Position numbers and translations under genes: made by a program. Shown piece after piece: positions 45,375 through 57,100 of a stretch of 64,000 nt of DNA. Every line of letters starts with the position of its first letter. Positions within the stretch are counted from its first letter, which is position 1. The notes under the pieces are model-generated. The model was not told where the DNA came from and did no database searches. It was given only the letters and a program-made list of their open reading frames with translations. Where the stretch lies: the NCBI RefSeq assembly GCF_002575655.3, contig NC_053036.3, forward strand, positions 642,156,736-642,220,735. Direction: 5' to 3'. Source of the DNA: Aegilops tauschii subsp. strangulata (Eukaryota > Streptophyta > Magnoliopsida > Poales > Poaceae).

Positions 45375-47107
45375 TGAAGGAAATATGCCCTAGAGGCAAT
45401 AATAAAGTTATTATTTATTTCCTTAAATCATGATAAGTGTTTATTATTCATGCTAGAATTGTATTAACCGGAAACATAATACATGTGTGAATACATAGAC
45501 AAACAGAGTGTCACTAGTATGCCTCTACTAGACTAGCTCGTTAATCAAAGATGGTTATATTTCCTAACCATAAACAAAGAGTTGTTATTTGATTAACGAG
45601 GTCACATCATTAGTTGAATGATCTGATTGACATGACCCATTCCATTAGCTTAGCACCCGATCGTTTAGTATGTTGCTATTGCTTTCTTCATGACTTATAC
45701 ATGTTCCTATGACTATGAGATTATGCAACTCCCGTTTACCGGAGGAACACTTTGGGTACTACCAAACGTCACAACGTAACTGGGTGATTATAAAGGAGTA
45801 CTACAGGTGGCTCCAAAGGTAGATGTTGTGTTGGCGTATTTCGAGATTAGGATTTGTCACTCCGATTGTCGGAGAGGTATCTCTGGGCCCTCTCGGTAAT
45901 GCACATCACATAAGCCTTGCAAGCACTGCAACTAATATGTTAGTTGTTAGATGATGTATTACGGAACGAGTAAAGAGACTTGCCAGTAACGAGATTGAAC
46001 TAGGTATTGGATACCGACGATCGAATCTCGGGCAAGTAACATACCGATGACAAAGGGAACAACGTATGTTGTTATGCGGTCTGATCGATAAAGATCTTCG
46101 TAGAATATGTAGGAGCCAATATGGGCATCCAGGTCCCGCTATTGGTTATTGACCGGAGACGTGTCTCGGTCATGTCTACATTGTTCTCGAACCGTAGGGT
46201 CCGCACGCTTAACGTTACGATGACAGTTATTATGAGTTTATGCATTTTGATGTACCGAAGGTTGTTCGGAGTCCCGGATGTGATCACGGACATGACGAGG
46301 AGTCTCGAAATGGTCGAGACATAAAGATTGATATATTGGGAGCCTATATTTGGACATCGGAAGTGTTCCGGGTGAAATCGGGATTTTACCGGATTACCGG
46401 GAGGTTACCGGAACCCCCCGGGAGCCATATGGGCCTTCATGGGCCTTAGTGGAAAGGTGAAAGGGCTGCCCACAAGGGCTGCGCGCCTCCCCCCTCCCCC
46501 TAGTCCTATTAGGACTAGGAGAAGGGGCCGGCCACCCTCTCTCTCTCCCCCCCTTTGGGGAATCCTAGTTGGAATAGGATTGGAGGGGGGAGTCCTACTC
46601 CCGGTGGGAGTAGGACTCCTCCTGCGCCCTCTCCCTGGCCGACGCACCTCTCCCCCTTGGCCCCTTTATATACGGGGGCAGGGGGCACCTCTAGACACAC
46701 AAGTTGATCCTTGGTGATCGTTCCTTAGCCGTGTGCGGTGCCCCCTGCCACCAAATTCCACCTCGGTCATATCGTTGTAGTGCTTAGGCGAAGCCCTGCG
46801 TCGGTAGAACATCAAGATCGTCATCACGCCGTCGTGCTGACGGAACTCTTCCTCGACGCTTTGCTGGATCGGAGCCCGAGGATCGTCATCGAGCTGAACG
46901 TGTGCTAAGAACTCGGAGGTGCCGGAGTAACGGTGCTTGGATCGGTCGGATCGGGAAGAAGACGTACGACTACTTCCTCCACGTTGTGTCAACGCTTCCG
47001 TTGCGATCTACAAGGGTACGTAGATCATACTCTCCCCTCGTTGCTATGCATCACCATGATCTTGCGTGTGCGTAGGAAATTTTTTGAAATTACTACGTTC
47101 CCCAACA
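45375..47107 (+). mobile_element. Solo LTR of an Angela/BARE-type copia
   Basis: It starts TGAAGGAAATATGCCCTAGA and ends TACGTTCCCCAACA, 1,733 bp, with perfect duplication AGGAA on both sides (45370-45374 and 47108-47112). A TATA box TTTATATAC lies at 46665-46673. No internal sequence remains, so it arose by recombination between the two LTRs of a full element. It interrupts gag. Confidence 0.95.
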
Positions 47108-49091
47108 AGGAACCGTGTCCAGAATTGTCTGGCTGATTCTTCTGGCTGCTGAATTATGTGGCTTAAGTCGTCGGCATCCGGCGGTCGCACATAAGTGCCC
47201 TGGAAGTTGTCGAGGAATGCGGCTTCCAGGTCCTCCCAAGAACTGATTGAGTCTGCTGGCAAGCTGTTAAGCCAATGCCGGGCCGGTCCTTTAAGTTTGA
47301 GCGGGAGGTACTTGATGGCGTGTAGATCATCGCCGCGCGCCATGTGGATGTGAAGGAGATAATCCTCAATCCATACCGCCGGGTCTGTGGTGCCATCGTA
47401 TGATTCGATGTTTACGGGTTTGAAACCCTCTGGGATTTTATGCTCCATTACTTCATTCGTGAAGCATAGCGGGTGTGCGACGCCTCTGTACTGGGCTATA
47501 TCACGACGTAGCTCGGAAGAGCTATGTCTGTTGTGTTCGTCCCGGCCGGATTTGTTGTATCCGGAGTGAAGATCATCGTCACGTGCCGTAGGGTGCCTGC
47601 GCGATCCGTAGATCGATCTTGTTTGTCTTGCCTTGTCCTCCAGTACGTCTCGCAGGTCTGGCGCATTTTCCCGTGCCTTAGTTGAGTGGCATCGAGGCAT
47701 GGCTTGGGTGGAGGGTCGAGAGACCTCTCTGTCGCGGCCGCGAGGTGGCCGGTCTGCCATGTCATGCGCTGGTGATGTAGGTGCTTCCTCCTCTGATTGG
47801 GGTAGCGGCCTGCGCTTTGGGTAACTCTTGGAGGGGCGTTCGAGTTCATACTCTTCGGCCGCAAGGACTTCAGTCCATCTGTCAGCTAGCAAATCTTGGG
47901 CAGCTCTAAGCTGCTGCTGCTTTTTCTTGAGGCTGCTTGCCATGGCTAAAAGCCTGCGTCTAAAACGCTCTTGTTCGGCGGGGTCTGATGGTATGACGAA
48001 TTCGTCGTCATCGAGGCTTGCCTCGTCTTCGGAGGGAGGCATATAGTTATCATCCTCAACCTCTTGGTCTGCCGCTCTCTCATGAGGGCTGGCTTCTCCA
48101 TCTTCCTGTGCCGACTCTTGCTGAGGTGGGTGTTCTTCGGCGCTGTCCGGGGTAGTATTATCTCCCGTGCCGGAATCACCGTTTTTGCTTTGGCGGGATT
48201 TAGAACGAGCCGCTGACGCCGGCGCTTTGGCTGTTTCTTGGGGGTGTCCTCCCCCACTGTTCCATCGCCATCTCCATCTTTTGGAGTATCCACCATATAT
48301 ATGTCATATGACGAGGTGGCCTTCCAGCGCCCTACAGGTGCTGGTTCCTGTTCGTCTCCTACATCGTCGTCCATACCGTCGATGTCTTCGGAGCCGAAGC
48401 CAAGCATGTCGGTTAAATCGTCGACAGTGGCTACAAAGTGGGTGGTGGGTGGGTTTTGAATTTCTTCATTGTCCGCACCCCATCCTCGCTGACCGTAATC
48501 CGGCCAGGGCTCTCCTGATAAAGAGAGAGACTTAAGAGAATTCAGGATGACGCCAAAAGGCGAGTGCTGAAAGATGTCTGCGGCGGTGAACTCCATTATC
48601 GGCGCCCAATCGGATTCGATTGGCAGGGGTGCGGGGGGTTCGGAGTCCGGGAAGGAGTCCGGATCCTCGGAGTCACGGATCATGCAGAGTGCGGGGCTAG
48701 CGTTCGGCTCGATCGCCTTTAAGATCGCAGCCCCCGAGGTGGTGTCCAGCCGCTCGTCCTCAATTGGCGCAATAGGTTCCGAGTTAGAGGTCGGAACCGA
48801 TGCGTGTGCGACCTCCAGGACACTACCAGGAGGCAGAGCTAGATCATGCCCCTCGAGATAGTGCGGCGCGCTTGGCCGTGGCTCGAACCCGTCGAAGATC
48901 AAGTCTCCGCGGATGTCAGCCGTGTAGTTTAAGCTTCCAAACCTGACTTGATGGCCAGGGGCGTAGCTTTCGATCTGCTCCAAGTGGCCAAGAGAATTGG
49001 CCCGCAGAGCGAAGCCGCCGAAGACGAAGATCTGTCCGGGGAGAAAAGTCTCACCCTGGACCGCATCGTTGTTGATGATCAAAGGAGCCAT
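47108..49091 (-). pseudogene. Gypsy gag, frameshifted and interrupted
   Basis: The first ATG is at 49091-49089 on the minus strand, about 30 bp after the primer site. The N-terminal part (PGQIFVFGGFALRA) is followed by acidic low-complexity sequence. A one-base shift near 48240, at a run of five C, moves the frame. The second part carries the retrotransposon gag core (PVNIESYDGTTDPAVWIEDY, GPARHWLNSLPADSI, WEDLEAAFLDNF) and ends at the solo LTR. It continues at 45374. An intact version would form the particle in which reverse transcription occurs. Confidence 0.88.
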
Positions 49092-49119
49092 CGGACCTAA
49101 CGACGACGACACAGAGGAA

Positions 49120-49138
49120 CTCTCAATGAAAGCACCAA
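49120..49138 (-). other. Primer binding site of the gypsy element
   Basis: Minus strand TTGGTGCTTTCATTGAGAG begins directly at the LTR end, in the position of a tRNA primer site. The tRNA was not identified. Confidence 0.55.
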
Positions 49139-49629
49139 TGTCGGTGTCAAAACCGGCGGATCTCGGGTAGGGGGTCCCGAACTGTGCGTCTAGGCTGGAT
49201 GGTAACAGGAGGCAGGGAACACGATGTTTTACCCAGGTTCGGGCCCTCTTGATGGAGGTAAAACCCTACGTCCTGCTTGATTAATATTGATGATATTGGT
49301 AGTACAAGAGTAGATCTACCACGAGATCAAGGAGGCTAAACCCTAGAAGCTAGCCTATGGTATGATTGTTGTATATGGAGTTGATGAAGTTGTCCTACGG
49401 ACTAAAACCCTCCGGTTTATATAGACACCGGATAGGGTTAGGGTTACATAGAGTCGGTTACAATGGTAGGAGATCTTGAATATCCGCATCGCCAAGCTTG
49501 CCTTCCACGCCAAGGAAAGTCCCATCCGGACACGGGACGAAGTCTTCAATCTTGTATCTTCATAGTCCAGGAGTCCGGCTAAAGGTATAGTCCGGCTACC
49601 CGAACACCCCCTAATCCAGAACTCCCTCA
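49139..49629 (-). mobile_element. 5' LTR of the gypsy element
   Basis: Nearly identical to the LTR at 38750-39239. It contains TCTATATAAACC on the minus strand as the likely TATA box. Ends are TG...CA with AGCAC outside. Confidence 0.92.
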
Positions 49630-49634
49630 AGCAC

Positions 49635-50400
49635 AGTTTGCAGTTCTTGCATGAAAAGCCCAACCGTGCTTCCACAAAAAGTGAAGCACATATGTGCATC
49701 CATGTGAAGCACAATTGTGTTTCTATGTTTTTATTCTATTTCCTTTTTCTTCGGTTTCTAGTTTTTCTCTTTCTTGGGTTTAATTTTTTCCCAACTTCCG
49801 ATCTTTTTGGTCCTGAATTTTTCGTTTTTATCTCCATTTTTGTTGGTTTTTTGAGATTCGGTTTATTTGTTTCTTTTTTTGGTTTCCCTGTGAAGCACAA
49901 TTGTATTTCTTGCATGTAAGCCTAACCGCGTTTCAACAAAAAGTGAAGCACAATTAAGCTTCCGCGTGAATCACAACAAAAACTGTGCGTCTGTGCTTTC
50001 CTCAAAAAATTGAAGTACATATGTGCTTCCGCATGAAAGCGCACATCCCACACAAAGCACAATTTAGTTTAATTGGAAGCACGAGATGGTATAGTTTGGA
50101 AGCACAAGTTGTTACTAGTTGAAAGCACACATTTTTCTAAAAAAAAGATCATTCAAACCTATCAACATGGGAACTAAATTTGAAGATCTCGACTTAAGAA
50201 CCACAACGATGAGAACGGTTGATGATTTAGACGCACTTATAGTATAGGGAGATCGAACATTACAAAAAAAAAGAATAAAAAAAGCACAAACAAACTCACC
50301 ATGGCTTCCGTGCGTGGGAAGAAATCTCAGAAAGACTTGAGGTTGCGACAAATGTCACACATGCAGTGCGTCATTTGACGTCAGCCATCAGAAAACGTGG
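49635..50400. repeat. GAAGCACA-rich sequence upstream of KEA
   Basis: About a dozen GAAGCAC-type motifs. A longer unit (TTCTTGCATG...CCAACCGTGCTTCCACAAAAAGTGAAGC-like) occurs near 49644 and again, diverged, near 49907. No gene is seen. Part is likely distal promoter of the next gene. Confidence 0.55.
50376..50383. promoter_or_regulatory. Palindromic bZIP-type site TGACGTCA
   Basis: TGACGTCA lies about 0.5 kb upstream of the leader exon. It is the consensus recognised by TGA/bZIP factors. Occupancy is unknown. Confidence 0.35.
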
Positions 50401-50937
50401 GAGTGGCCTTTGCGAGAGGTACCCTTGACTCATGATTTCGGGAAAATCCCCTCAAACCCGCCCCAAAGCTCTGATGCCAAACAGGGCCTTAACGTTAAAC
50501 CAAACCCAGCCCAGCCCAGCCCAGGAGGAGGGGGAAAGCGATGCATGGATCAACCAACCCCGGCCCGATCCGATCCTTCTCAGGGGGAGGAAGAGGAATA
50601 TCCCGTTACGCCGCGAGCATTTCCCTGCTGGCCCACAGGAAGGAATCGCAGGAGGTCTCGCAACCCGCACGCACGCACACGACGACCATAGAGGCCAATC
50701 TGCAGTGCACACACGCAGCCTCGTCTCCTCCGTTCGCAGCGGCAGCAGCAAGAGAAGAGGCGGCCGGCCCTCCCAGCCCCCAAAGAGCGAGTGAAGAGAA
50801 GAAGCAGAGCCGAGCCGAAATGAGGCGCCCCCTCCCCCTACTCCTCTCCTGACAAACCTCTCCCCCCTCCAAACCCCCCCTCCCCTCCCCTCCCCTTGGT
50901 TCGTCCGCCCGCCTCGGACTCCACGGCCGCCCCACCG
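50401..50937 (+). promoter_or_regulatory. KEA promoter and 5' leader exon
   Basis: A GC- and pyrimidine-rich region with AGCCC repeats at about 50502-50523. No clear TATA box is seen. The leader exon ends at a strong donor (CACCG|GTAAG). The start of transcription cannot be placed from sequence alone. Confidence 0.5.
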
Positions 50938-51181
50938 GTAAGTGCGCCGCCCCTCCTCCTCCTCCCCCGCCGGTCGACTCCGACGGATTCACTGCCCCGC
51001 CCGCCCGCTCGTCGGCGGCCCCCCATTTTTGGGGGAATTTTGTTTTCCTCCGTCGAGAACCCGTCGCCGTCCGATTTGACGGGCCTCATTTCGGGCGGTG
51101 TTTCACTCCCCCACTACTCTCTCCATCTAATAATGCCGGCCGCCTCTCCCCGTTCCTGATTTTCGATTGCGTCTCCGCCAG
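50938..51181 (+). other. Intron in the KEA 5' leader
   Basis: Donor GTAAGTGCG and acceptor CTCCGCCAG enclose 244 bp with a pyrimidine-rich 3' half. The main ATG follows 12 bases after the acceptor. Leader introns often raise expression in grasses; here that is inference. Confidence 0.6.
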
Positions 51182-51193
51182 GTGCAAGGGAGG

Positions 51194-54100
51194 ATGGATT
51201 TGTCCAGGTTCGCGTCTCCGCGCCCGCCGGGCCTGCAGATCGGCGCCGCCTCCCTCCGGGGGGCCTGCTCGCTGCGCCGACCCCGGCACAGAGGCGGGGT
51301 CCACGGCGGCCGGGGCGGGAACCTCATGGTCGCCTCGGCCCTCCGCGGCTCAAGCAGCGGCCTCTTCTACGCCGCCCCGAACCACGGCCGTCTCCGGCTC
51401 AGACGGACCGGGTCGGCGCGCTGCCAGGGCAACGACTCGCTCGCCTACGTGGACGGCCCGCTGGAGGGCACCAAGGGCAGCAGCGACGGCGGCGACGACC
51501 CGGGCACCACATCGGGGTCCGACGCTGAGGAGAGGGCCCGCAGCGCCGCCGTCGACGTGGACGACCTCCGCGACCTGCTGCAAAAGGCCAGGAAGGAGCT
51601 GGAGGTGGCCCGGCTCAACAGCACCATGTTCGAGGGCAAGGCGCAGCGCATCTCCGAGTCGGCCATCGCGCTCAAGGACCGCGCCGACAGCGCGCAGACC
51701 GAGGTGTCCGCCGCTGTGGCCACCGTGCAGGAGATCATCAGCAAGGAGGACGACGCCAAGGAGGCCGTCCGCAAGGCCACCATGGCGCTCTCCATGGCCG
51801 AGGCCCGGCTGCAGCTCGCCGCGGAGGCGCTCGACGCCAAGAGGGGCTCCGTCGGGCAGCTGGAGGTCAGCCTCGACGACGTCGAGGAGGAGGCGCTCGC
51901 GTCCGCCCAGGAGGAGATCAAGGGGTGCCAGGCCAGCTTGTCAAAATGCGAGGAGGAGCTGGGCCGGATCCAGGGGAAGAAGATGGAGCTGCAGAAGGAG
52001 GTCGACAGGCTGACCGAGCTCGCCGAGAGGGCTCTCCTGGACGCCTCCAAGGCCGAGGAGGACGTTTCCAACATAATGGTGTTGGCTGAGCAGGCCGTGG
52101 CTCTTGAGATGGAAGCGGCCAAGCGCGTGAACGACGCGGAGCTGGCGTTACAGAAGGCGGAGAAGGCGGTCGAGTCCGTTGTGGAGCTGGTGCCGGCTGC
52201 TGATGGGCACATGAGTGACGAAGAGGACGATCTTTCTGATGTTTATGACTATAGCGGTGACGGCATGGCTGACATTTCTGAAAGGGATGAGGTGTCAAAT
52301 GTCGAGCGTTTGATGCAGATTAGCGACTTGGCTGCTGAAGGCATCGAGCCGCTTGAACCGTCTAATGAAATGCCTGTTGAAGAACGCAGTGACAAGTTGC
52401 TTGTTGAGCCTCAGAAAGAAGCTGAACCTGACGTAGATAAGTCAAAGCAAGGGAAGAAGCAGGAGTCTTCCAAATCATCGTTGAAGAGGTCGTCTCGTTT
52501 TTTCTCGGCGTCTTTCTTCTCCTCCAAATCGGATGGAGAATTTACACCTACATCTGTATTCCGAGGGCTAATGAAATCAGCAAGAAAACAAGCACCAGCT
52601 CTTGTTGCCGGGATACTGCTTCTTGGTGCAGGGTGAGTTGCATGGTAACTGATATATACATTTTCTTGGCTTCTGTTTTGCAGTAAAGATTTGATTTCGC
52701 ATATCTCCATCTGTTTACCTTGTATACTCTTCTAGTATGCCCATTTGTTGACCTGTGGAATAAATATAACCGTGCGTGATTGCTTCCTTTTACAGTAGTT
52801 GAACCAGCTCTTTCTCAAATGACGTTTTCCTTGTGTGTGTACCATAGGGCATTCTTCTTCAATAGAGCTGAGAAGAATAGTCAATTGTTTCAGCAGCCAG
52901 GCATAACCACCACAAGCATTGAAGAAGTTACCTCCACTGCAAAGCCCATAGTTCGCGAGATACGGCAGTTACCACAAAGAATAAAGAAGCTAATCGAGCT
53001 CTTACCTCATCAAGAGGTATTTGTCCCCGTTTAATCTGAACCTGTATATCAGTGAGTTTCATAATTCATTTGTCTGACCACTCTATTACCGCTCATGTAA
53101 ACTAATTTGAAGTTTAGCTTCCTTACGCCCTTTATTGCCCTATTCAGGTAAATGAGGAAGAAGCTTCGCTTTTTGACGTACTATATTTGCTGCTGGCTAG
53201 TGTTGTTTTTGTACCATTATTCCAGAAAATACCTGGAGGTGAGATATGTTTATCTGCTATGTGTATGTACCTTGATAAGAACCAGTATATTTGTATGCTC
53301 AGTTATTATATTCACTTTGATATCCTAGGTAGTCCTGTTCTTGGATATCTTGCTGCTGGTGTCCTCATTGGTCCCTATGGTCTTTCTATCATCCGCAATG
53401 TCCATGGAACAAAGGCAATTGCTGAATTTGGAGTCGTGTTCTTGTTATTCAACATTGGCCTTGAGGTACAAGCTGAGTGGTTCTAAAGATTCTTTCTTCT
53501 TTCAGGAAGCATCAGTTTAATATATTTTTGTATCTGCAGCTTTCTGTGGAAAGGTTAAGTTCGATGAAGAAGTATGTCTTTGGATTAGGCTCTGCTCAGG
53601 TAATTTCAATGCGTATGTAATCATCAAGCAGTTGTCCATGCGGATTACTCCCTGACAAATTGTAACAATCGACAGGTGTTGGTTACTACAGCAGTTGTTG
53701 GTCTGGCAGCTCACCGTTTTGCAGCACTACCAGGACCAGCGGCAATTGTTGTTGGGAGTGGTTTGGCTCTATCATCCACAGCTGTCGTCTTGCAAGTATG
53801 ATTTGTAACCGGCAATTATCTTATTTATCGAATTTTGCTAGGTTGGTTTTCAGCACAAGTCAATTATCACAATCAAATGAAGTTGTTCATCAGAAGCAAT
53901 TTCTTCAGGGAATAAGTAGATTGGCCGGATTTATGTTGTGGTCATACTTTGAATATTCAGGCGTAGACTTGGTTTATTGAAGTGCTTTCTTTCGTCTACA
54001 TATTTATCTGCATTCTTCAAAATTCTATCCGAATCTTTTGTTGCTCTGCTGTTGAGTACTTGCTGTTTTTTGCTCCGCCAGGTACTACAAGAACGTGGGG

Positions 54101-57100
54101 AGAGCACATCACGGCATGGACGCGCCACATTTTCTGTGCTACTTTTCCAGGTACAATTTCAGCATGGTCTGACATATACCTTTTCAGGGCTCTCTCCTTA
54201 TGTTATTGCCATTGTACTTTAGCATGCCCCTTCGGTGATGTTCATAAGCTTTGTTTTTTGGCCATGGGTACAGTTGTAGTATCTCATTTTAGTGAAAGAA
54301 ATGAGCCGACCTTTTGATAATGGCAGCCTTGCACTTCTTTTTAACAGATGTTTCTTAATTTGTATCCAGGATCTGGCCGTGGTGGTTCTGTTGATATTGA
54401 TCCCACTCATTTCACCTAATTCTTCAAAAGGAGGGGTAAGCTTTTTATGTCATGTGCTTTTCCCTTGTCGAGCTAGCACATTTTTTTTCTTGATGCACAC
54501 CATTTTACACATTTTTCAAAGAATCCACATCACATAAACTGCTCACCCAAGTTTCTGAACTCTCTTCTCTGATTTTCACTTCTACTGAGCACTATAAAAC
54601 CCATGTTCTTCCATAATGTTCTTGAATGTCCAGAGCTATGTGAACATGATGATATTTCATTGCACTAGTGTCCAGAGCCATGTGTTTAGCCTTTCTGTTT
54701 GAACAGTACGGGTATGGCCCTTGATACCTTCTCTGCTTCTTACAGGTTGGTTTCCAAGCAATATTGGAAGCTATGGGAATGGCTGCGGTAAAGGCAATAG
54801 CTGCTATAACTGCCATCATTGCTGGAGGTCGTTTGGTGAGTTGTATATTCGTTCATTTTAGTTGGCATGCTTATCTTATGAGAAACTTTGCATAACTCTT
54901 CTTAACTGCCTGCTTAACAAGCACACATACATAACATGCATTTATGTGTCGCTGCCGCTGTTGTGTGTGCGTTTTAGTCCTTTTATTTTGAACCTGCATT
55001 TCTTATAATTTGATTGTACCTGTTTGACTCACATTGTTCGTTGTTGAACAGTTCCTTCGGCCAATTTACAGGCAAATTGCTGAAAATCGGAACGCCGAGA
55101 TATTTTCAGCAAATACTCTCCTTGTTATATTTGGGACAAGTCTTCTTACTGCTCGGGTATGTATTTTATTTGATTAATTCTGAGCTTGCTTACCTGAAAT
55201 CTACATCTCATATTGTTGTACATTTCTTTATAGGCTGGCTTATCGATGGCACTGGGAGCATTTTTGGCTGGTTTGTTGTTAGCAGAAACAGAGTTCTCCT
55301 TGCAGGTTGAGTCGGATATTGCTCCTTACCGTGGCCTTCTGTTAGGTCTATTCTTTATGACGGTGAGGGCTCTGAAGACAATCTCACTAGATATTAATTC
55401 CTGTAACCTATACCATTAGGATTTTGTTGCAGAGTGTACCATTCTTATATGATGGAGCAGATATATAATGCAGTTTTGCAGATACCATAATAGGTCAATT
55501 CTTGTTTATTAATTCATTAGTCATGGAGTCATCGACATATGCATTGACCCACATGAAATCCTTATTCATTTCATTTAACTGTTCAATATTGAATCGTTTT
55601 CGCTCCACTCTAATCTTACTGCAGAATTTCATTATTATCACAAGTTTCTCATATCATATATTTTAAATACAATTAATGATCATTTGCGCTATATCAATTG
55701 ATGCTGTCAAGACGCAATAATATCTTATTTCTTTTCTAGCAGGCAACTTCATGTATTTCTTATTGTTTCAATATATCTTGCTCGTAGAGCTATTATTTCT
55801 TTCTTTCAACAACTTGCCATGCATAGAATCATAAGAATGCCACTAATTGGTGTCATATCACTTATGTTTGTCTTATTTTGGATTTACATGCCATTAACAT
55901 TTCAGAAATTTATTTCTTGAACATCAATGCTTGAATTACTTTAGAACATTTCTAATTCCTTTTGTAAGTTCCGACCATATTTGATACCTTCTTAATGCTT
56001 ACCCTGGTTTGTTTCTTTCCAGGTTGGAATGTCTATTGACCCAAAGCTGTTTCTGTCAAACTTCCCAGCAGTCTCTTTGATATTAGGTCTCTTAATTATT
56101 GGAAAGACACTGTTAGTAACATTTATTGGTAGAGTGTTTGGAGTTTCCACCATAGCTGCTGTTCGGGTTGGTCTTTTGCTTGCACCTGGTGGGGAGTTTG
56201 CTTTTGTTGCCTTTGGAGAAGCCGTTAACCAGGTATTGTATTTACTATTTTCTTTGACTGTACCTCGTGTTTTGTGTTTTTCCTATTGTTAGCCTTATAG
56301 GCGGTGAGATATTTCTTTCTCACACGTGAGTTTATCATGGGAGCAATAATTTTTATAAATGGCAACGCTGTCTTTGCAGGGTCTTCTATCGCCTCAATTA
56401 TCGTCATTATTATTTTTGGTGGTTGGCCTTTCAATGGCTATGACACCATATTTAGCTGCTGGAGGGCAGTTTCTAGCATCAAAATTTGAGCAGCATGATG
56501 TCAGGAGTTTATTGCCAGTGGAAAGTGAGGTATATTCTTTCTTTCCTTTTGTCATTGGTCAGCTCAGCTATCACCTGTTGTTTTGGTTACCTTTATGGCT
56601 TTATCTGTAATCATGGCTTAATTAAAAAAACATTTTTCTTAGTCTAAATTTTAAATTAGTGAACCGTCATCTCCGACTTTGAGAATCCGTACTGTCAGAA
56701 AGTATGCCCAACTTCCTGCATTTACATGCACACCCCTGTGCATTCCTTGTGTTATGTGTATAATAAAGCCAGATAATGTATTTCTTTTTAAGTAACTGAG
56801 CAGCCTTAATAACTCAAACAGCATACACTAGAAGCCTTGTTACGTATATATATGATATAGTAACTTTCAGTGTGTCAGTACTAAACTACTAGCACTAATG
56901 GCCATCTGTAAATTGGACATTTATTTTGAAAAGGAATTTGTTTGCATTTAATTTCTCAGATATACTGATGGAGTAATAAAGTTTTTTCCTTACATGTTGG
57001 TGCCAGTATCTTGAAAGAAATTTAATAACCACTTCCGAACCACCTAAACTGAATGCAAGGTGCCCTTTGCCTGCCTCCATCTGAATATTGACGTTGATTG

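Larger units (their letters stand above)
38750..49629 (-). mobile_element. Complete gypsy element lacking pol, with an antisense gene
   Basis: Two LTRs of about 490 bp, target duplication AGCAC on both sides (38745-38749 and 49630-49634), and minus-strand orientation shown by primer site, gag and protease. Without the nested solo LTR it is about 9.1 kb. I find no reverse transcriptase, RNase H or integrase; the 1.2 kb after protease (42865-44072) is non-coding. A six-exon gene runs on the opposite strand at 39797-42864. By eye the LTRs differ by seven substitutions and one indel, so the insertion is young. It needs another element's pol to move. Confidence 0.93.

Noticed and set aside
47496..47864. 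Frames opposite or overlapping gypsy gag
   Set aside because: They are other-phase readings of the gag coding sequence.
51445..52298. Minus-strand frames of 255 and 126 codons opposite KEA exon 1
   Set aside because: Shadows of a GC-rich, coiled-coil coding exon; no start context or family pattern.
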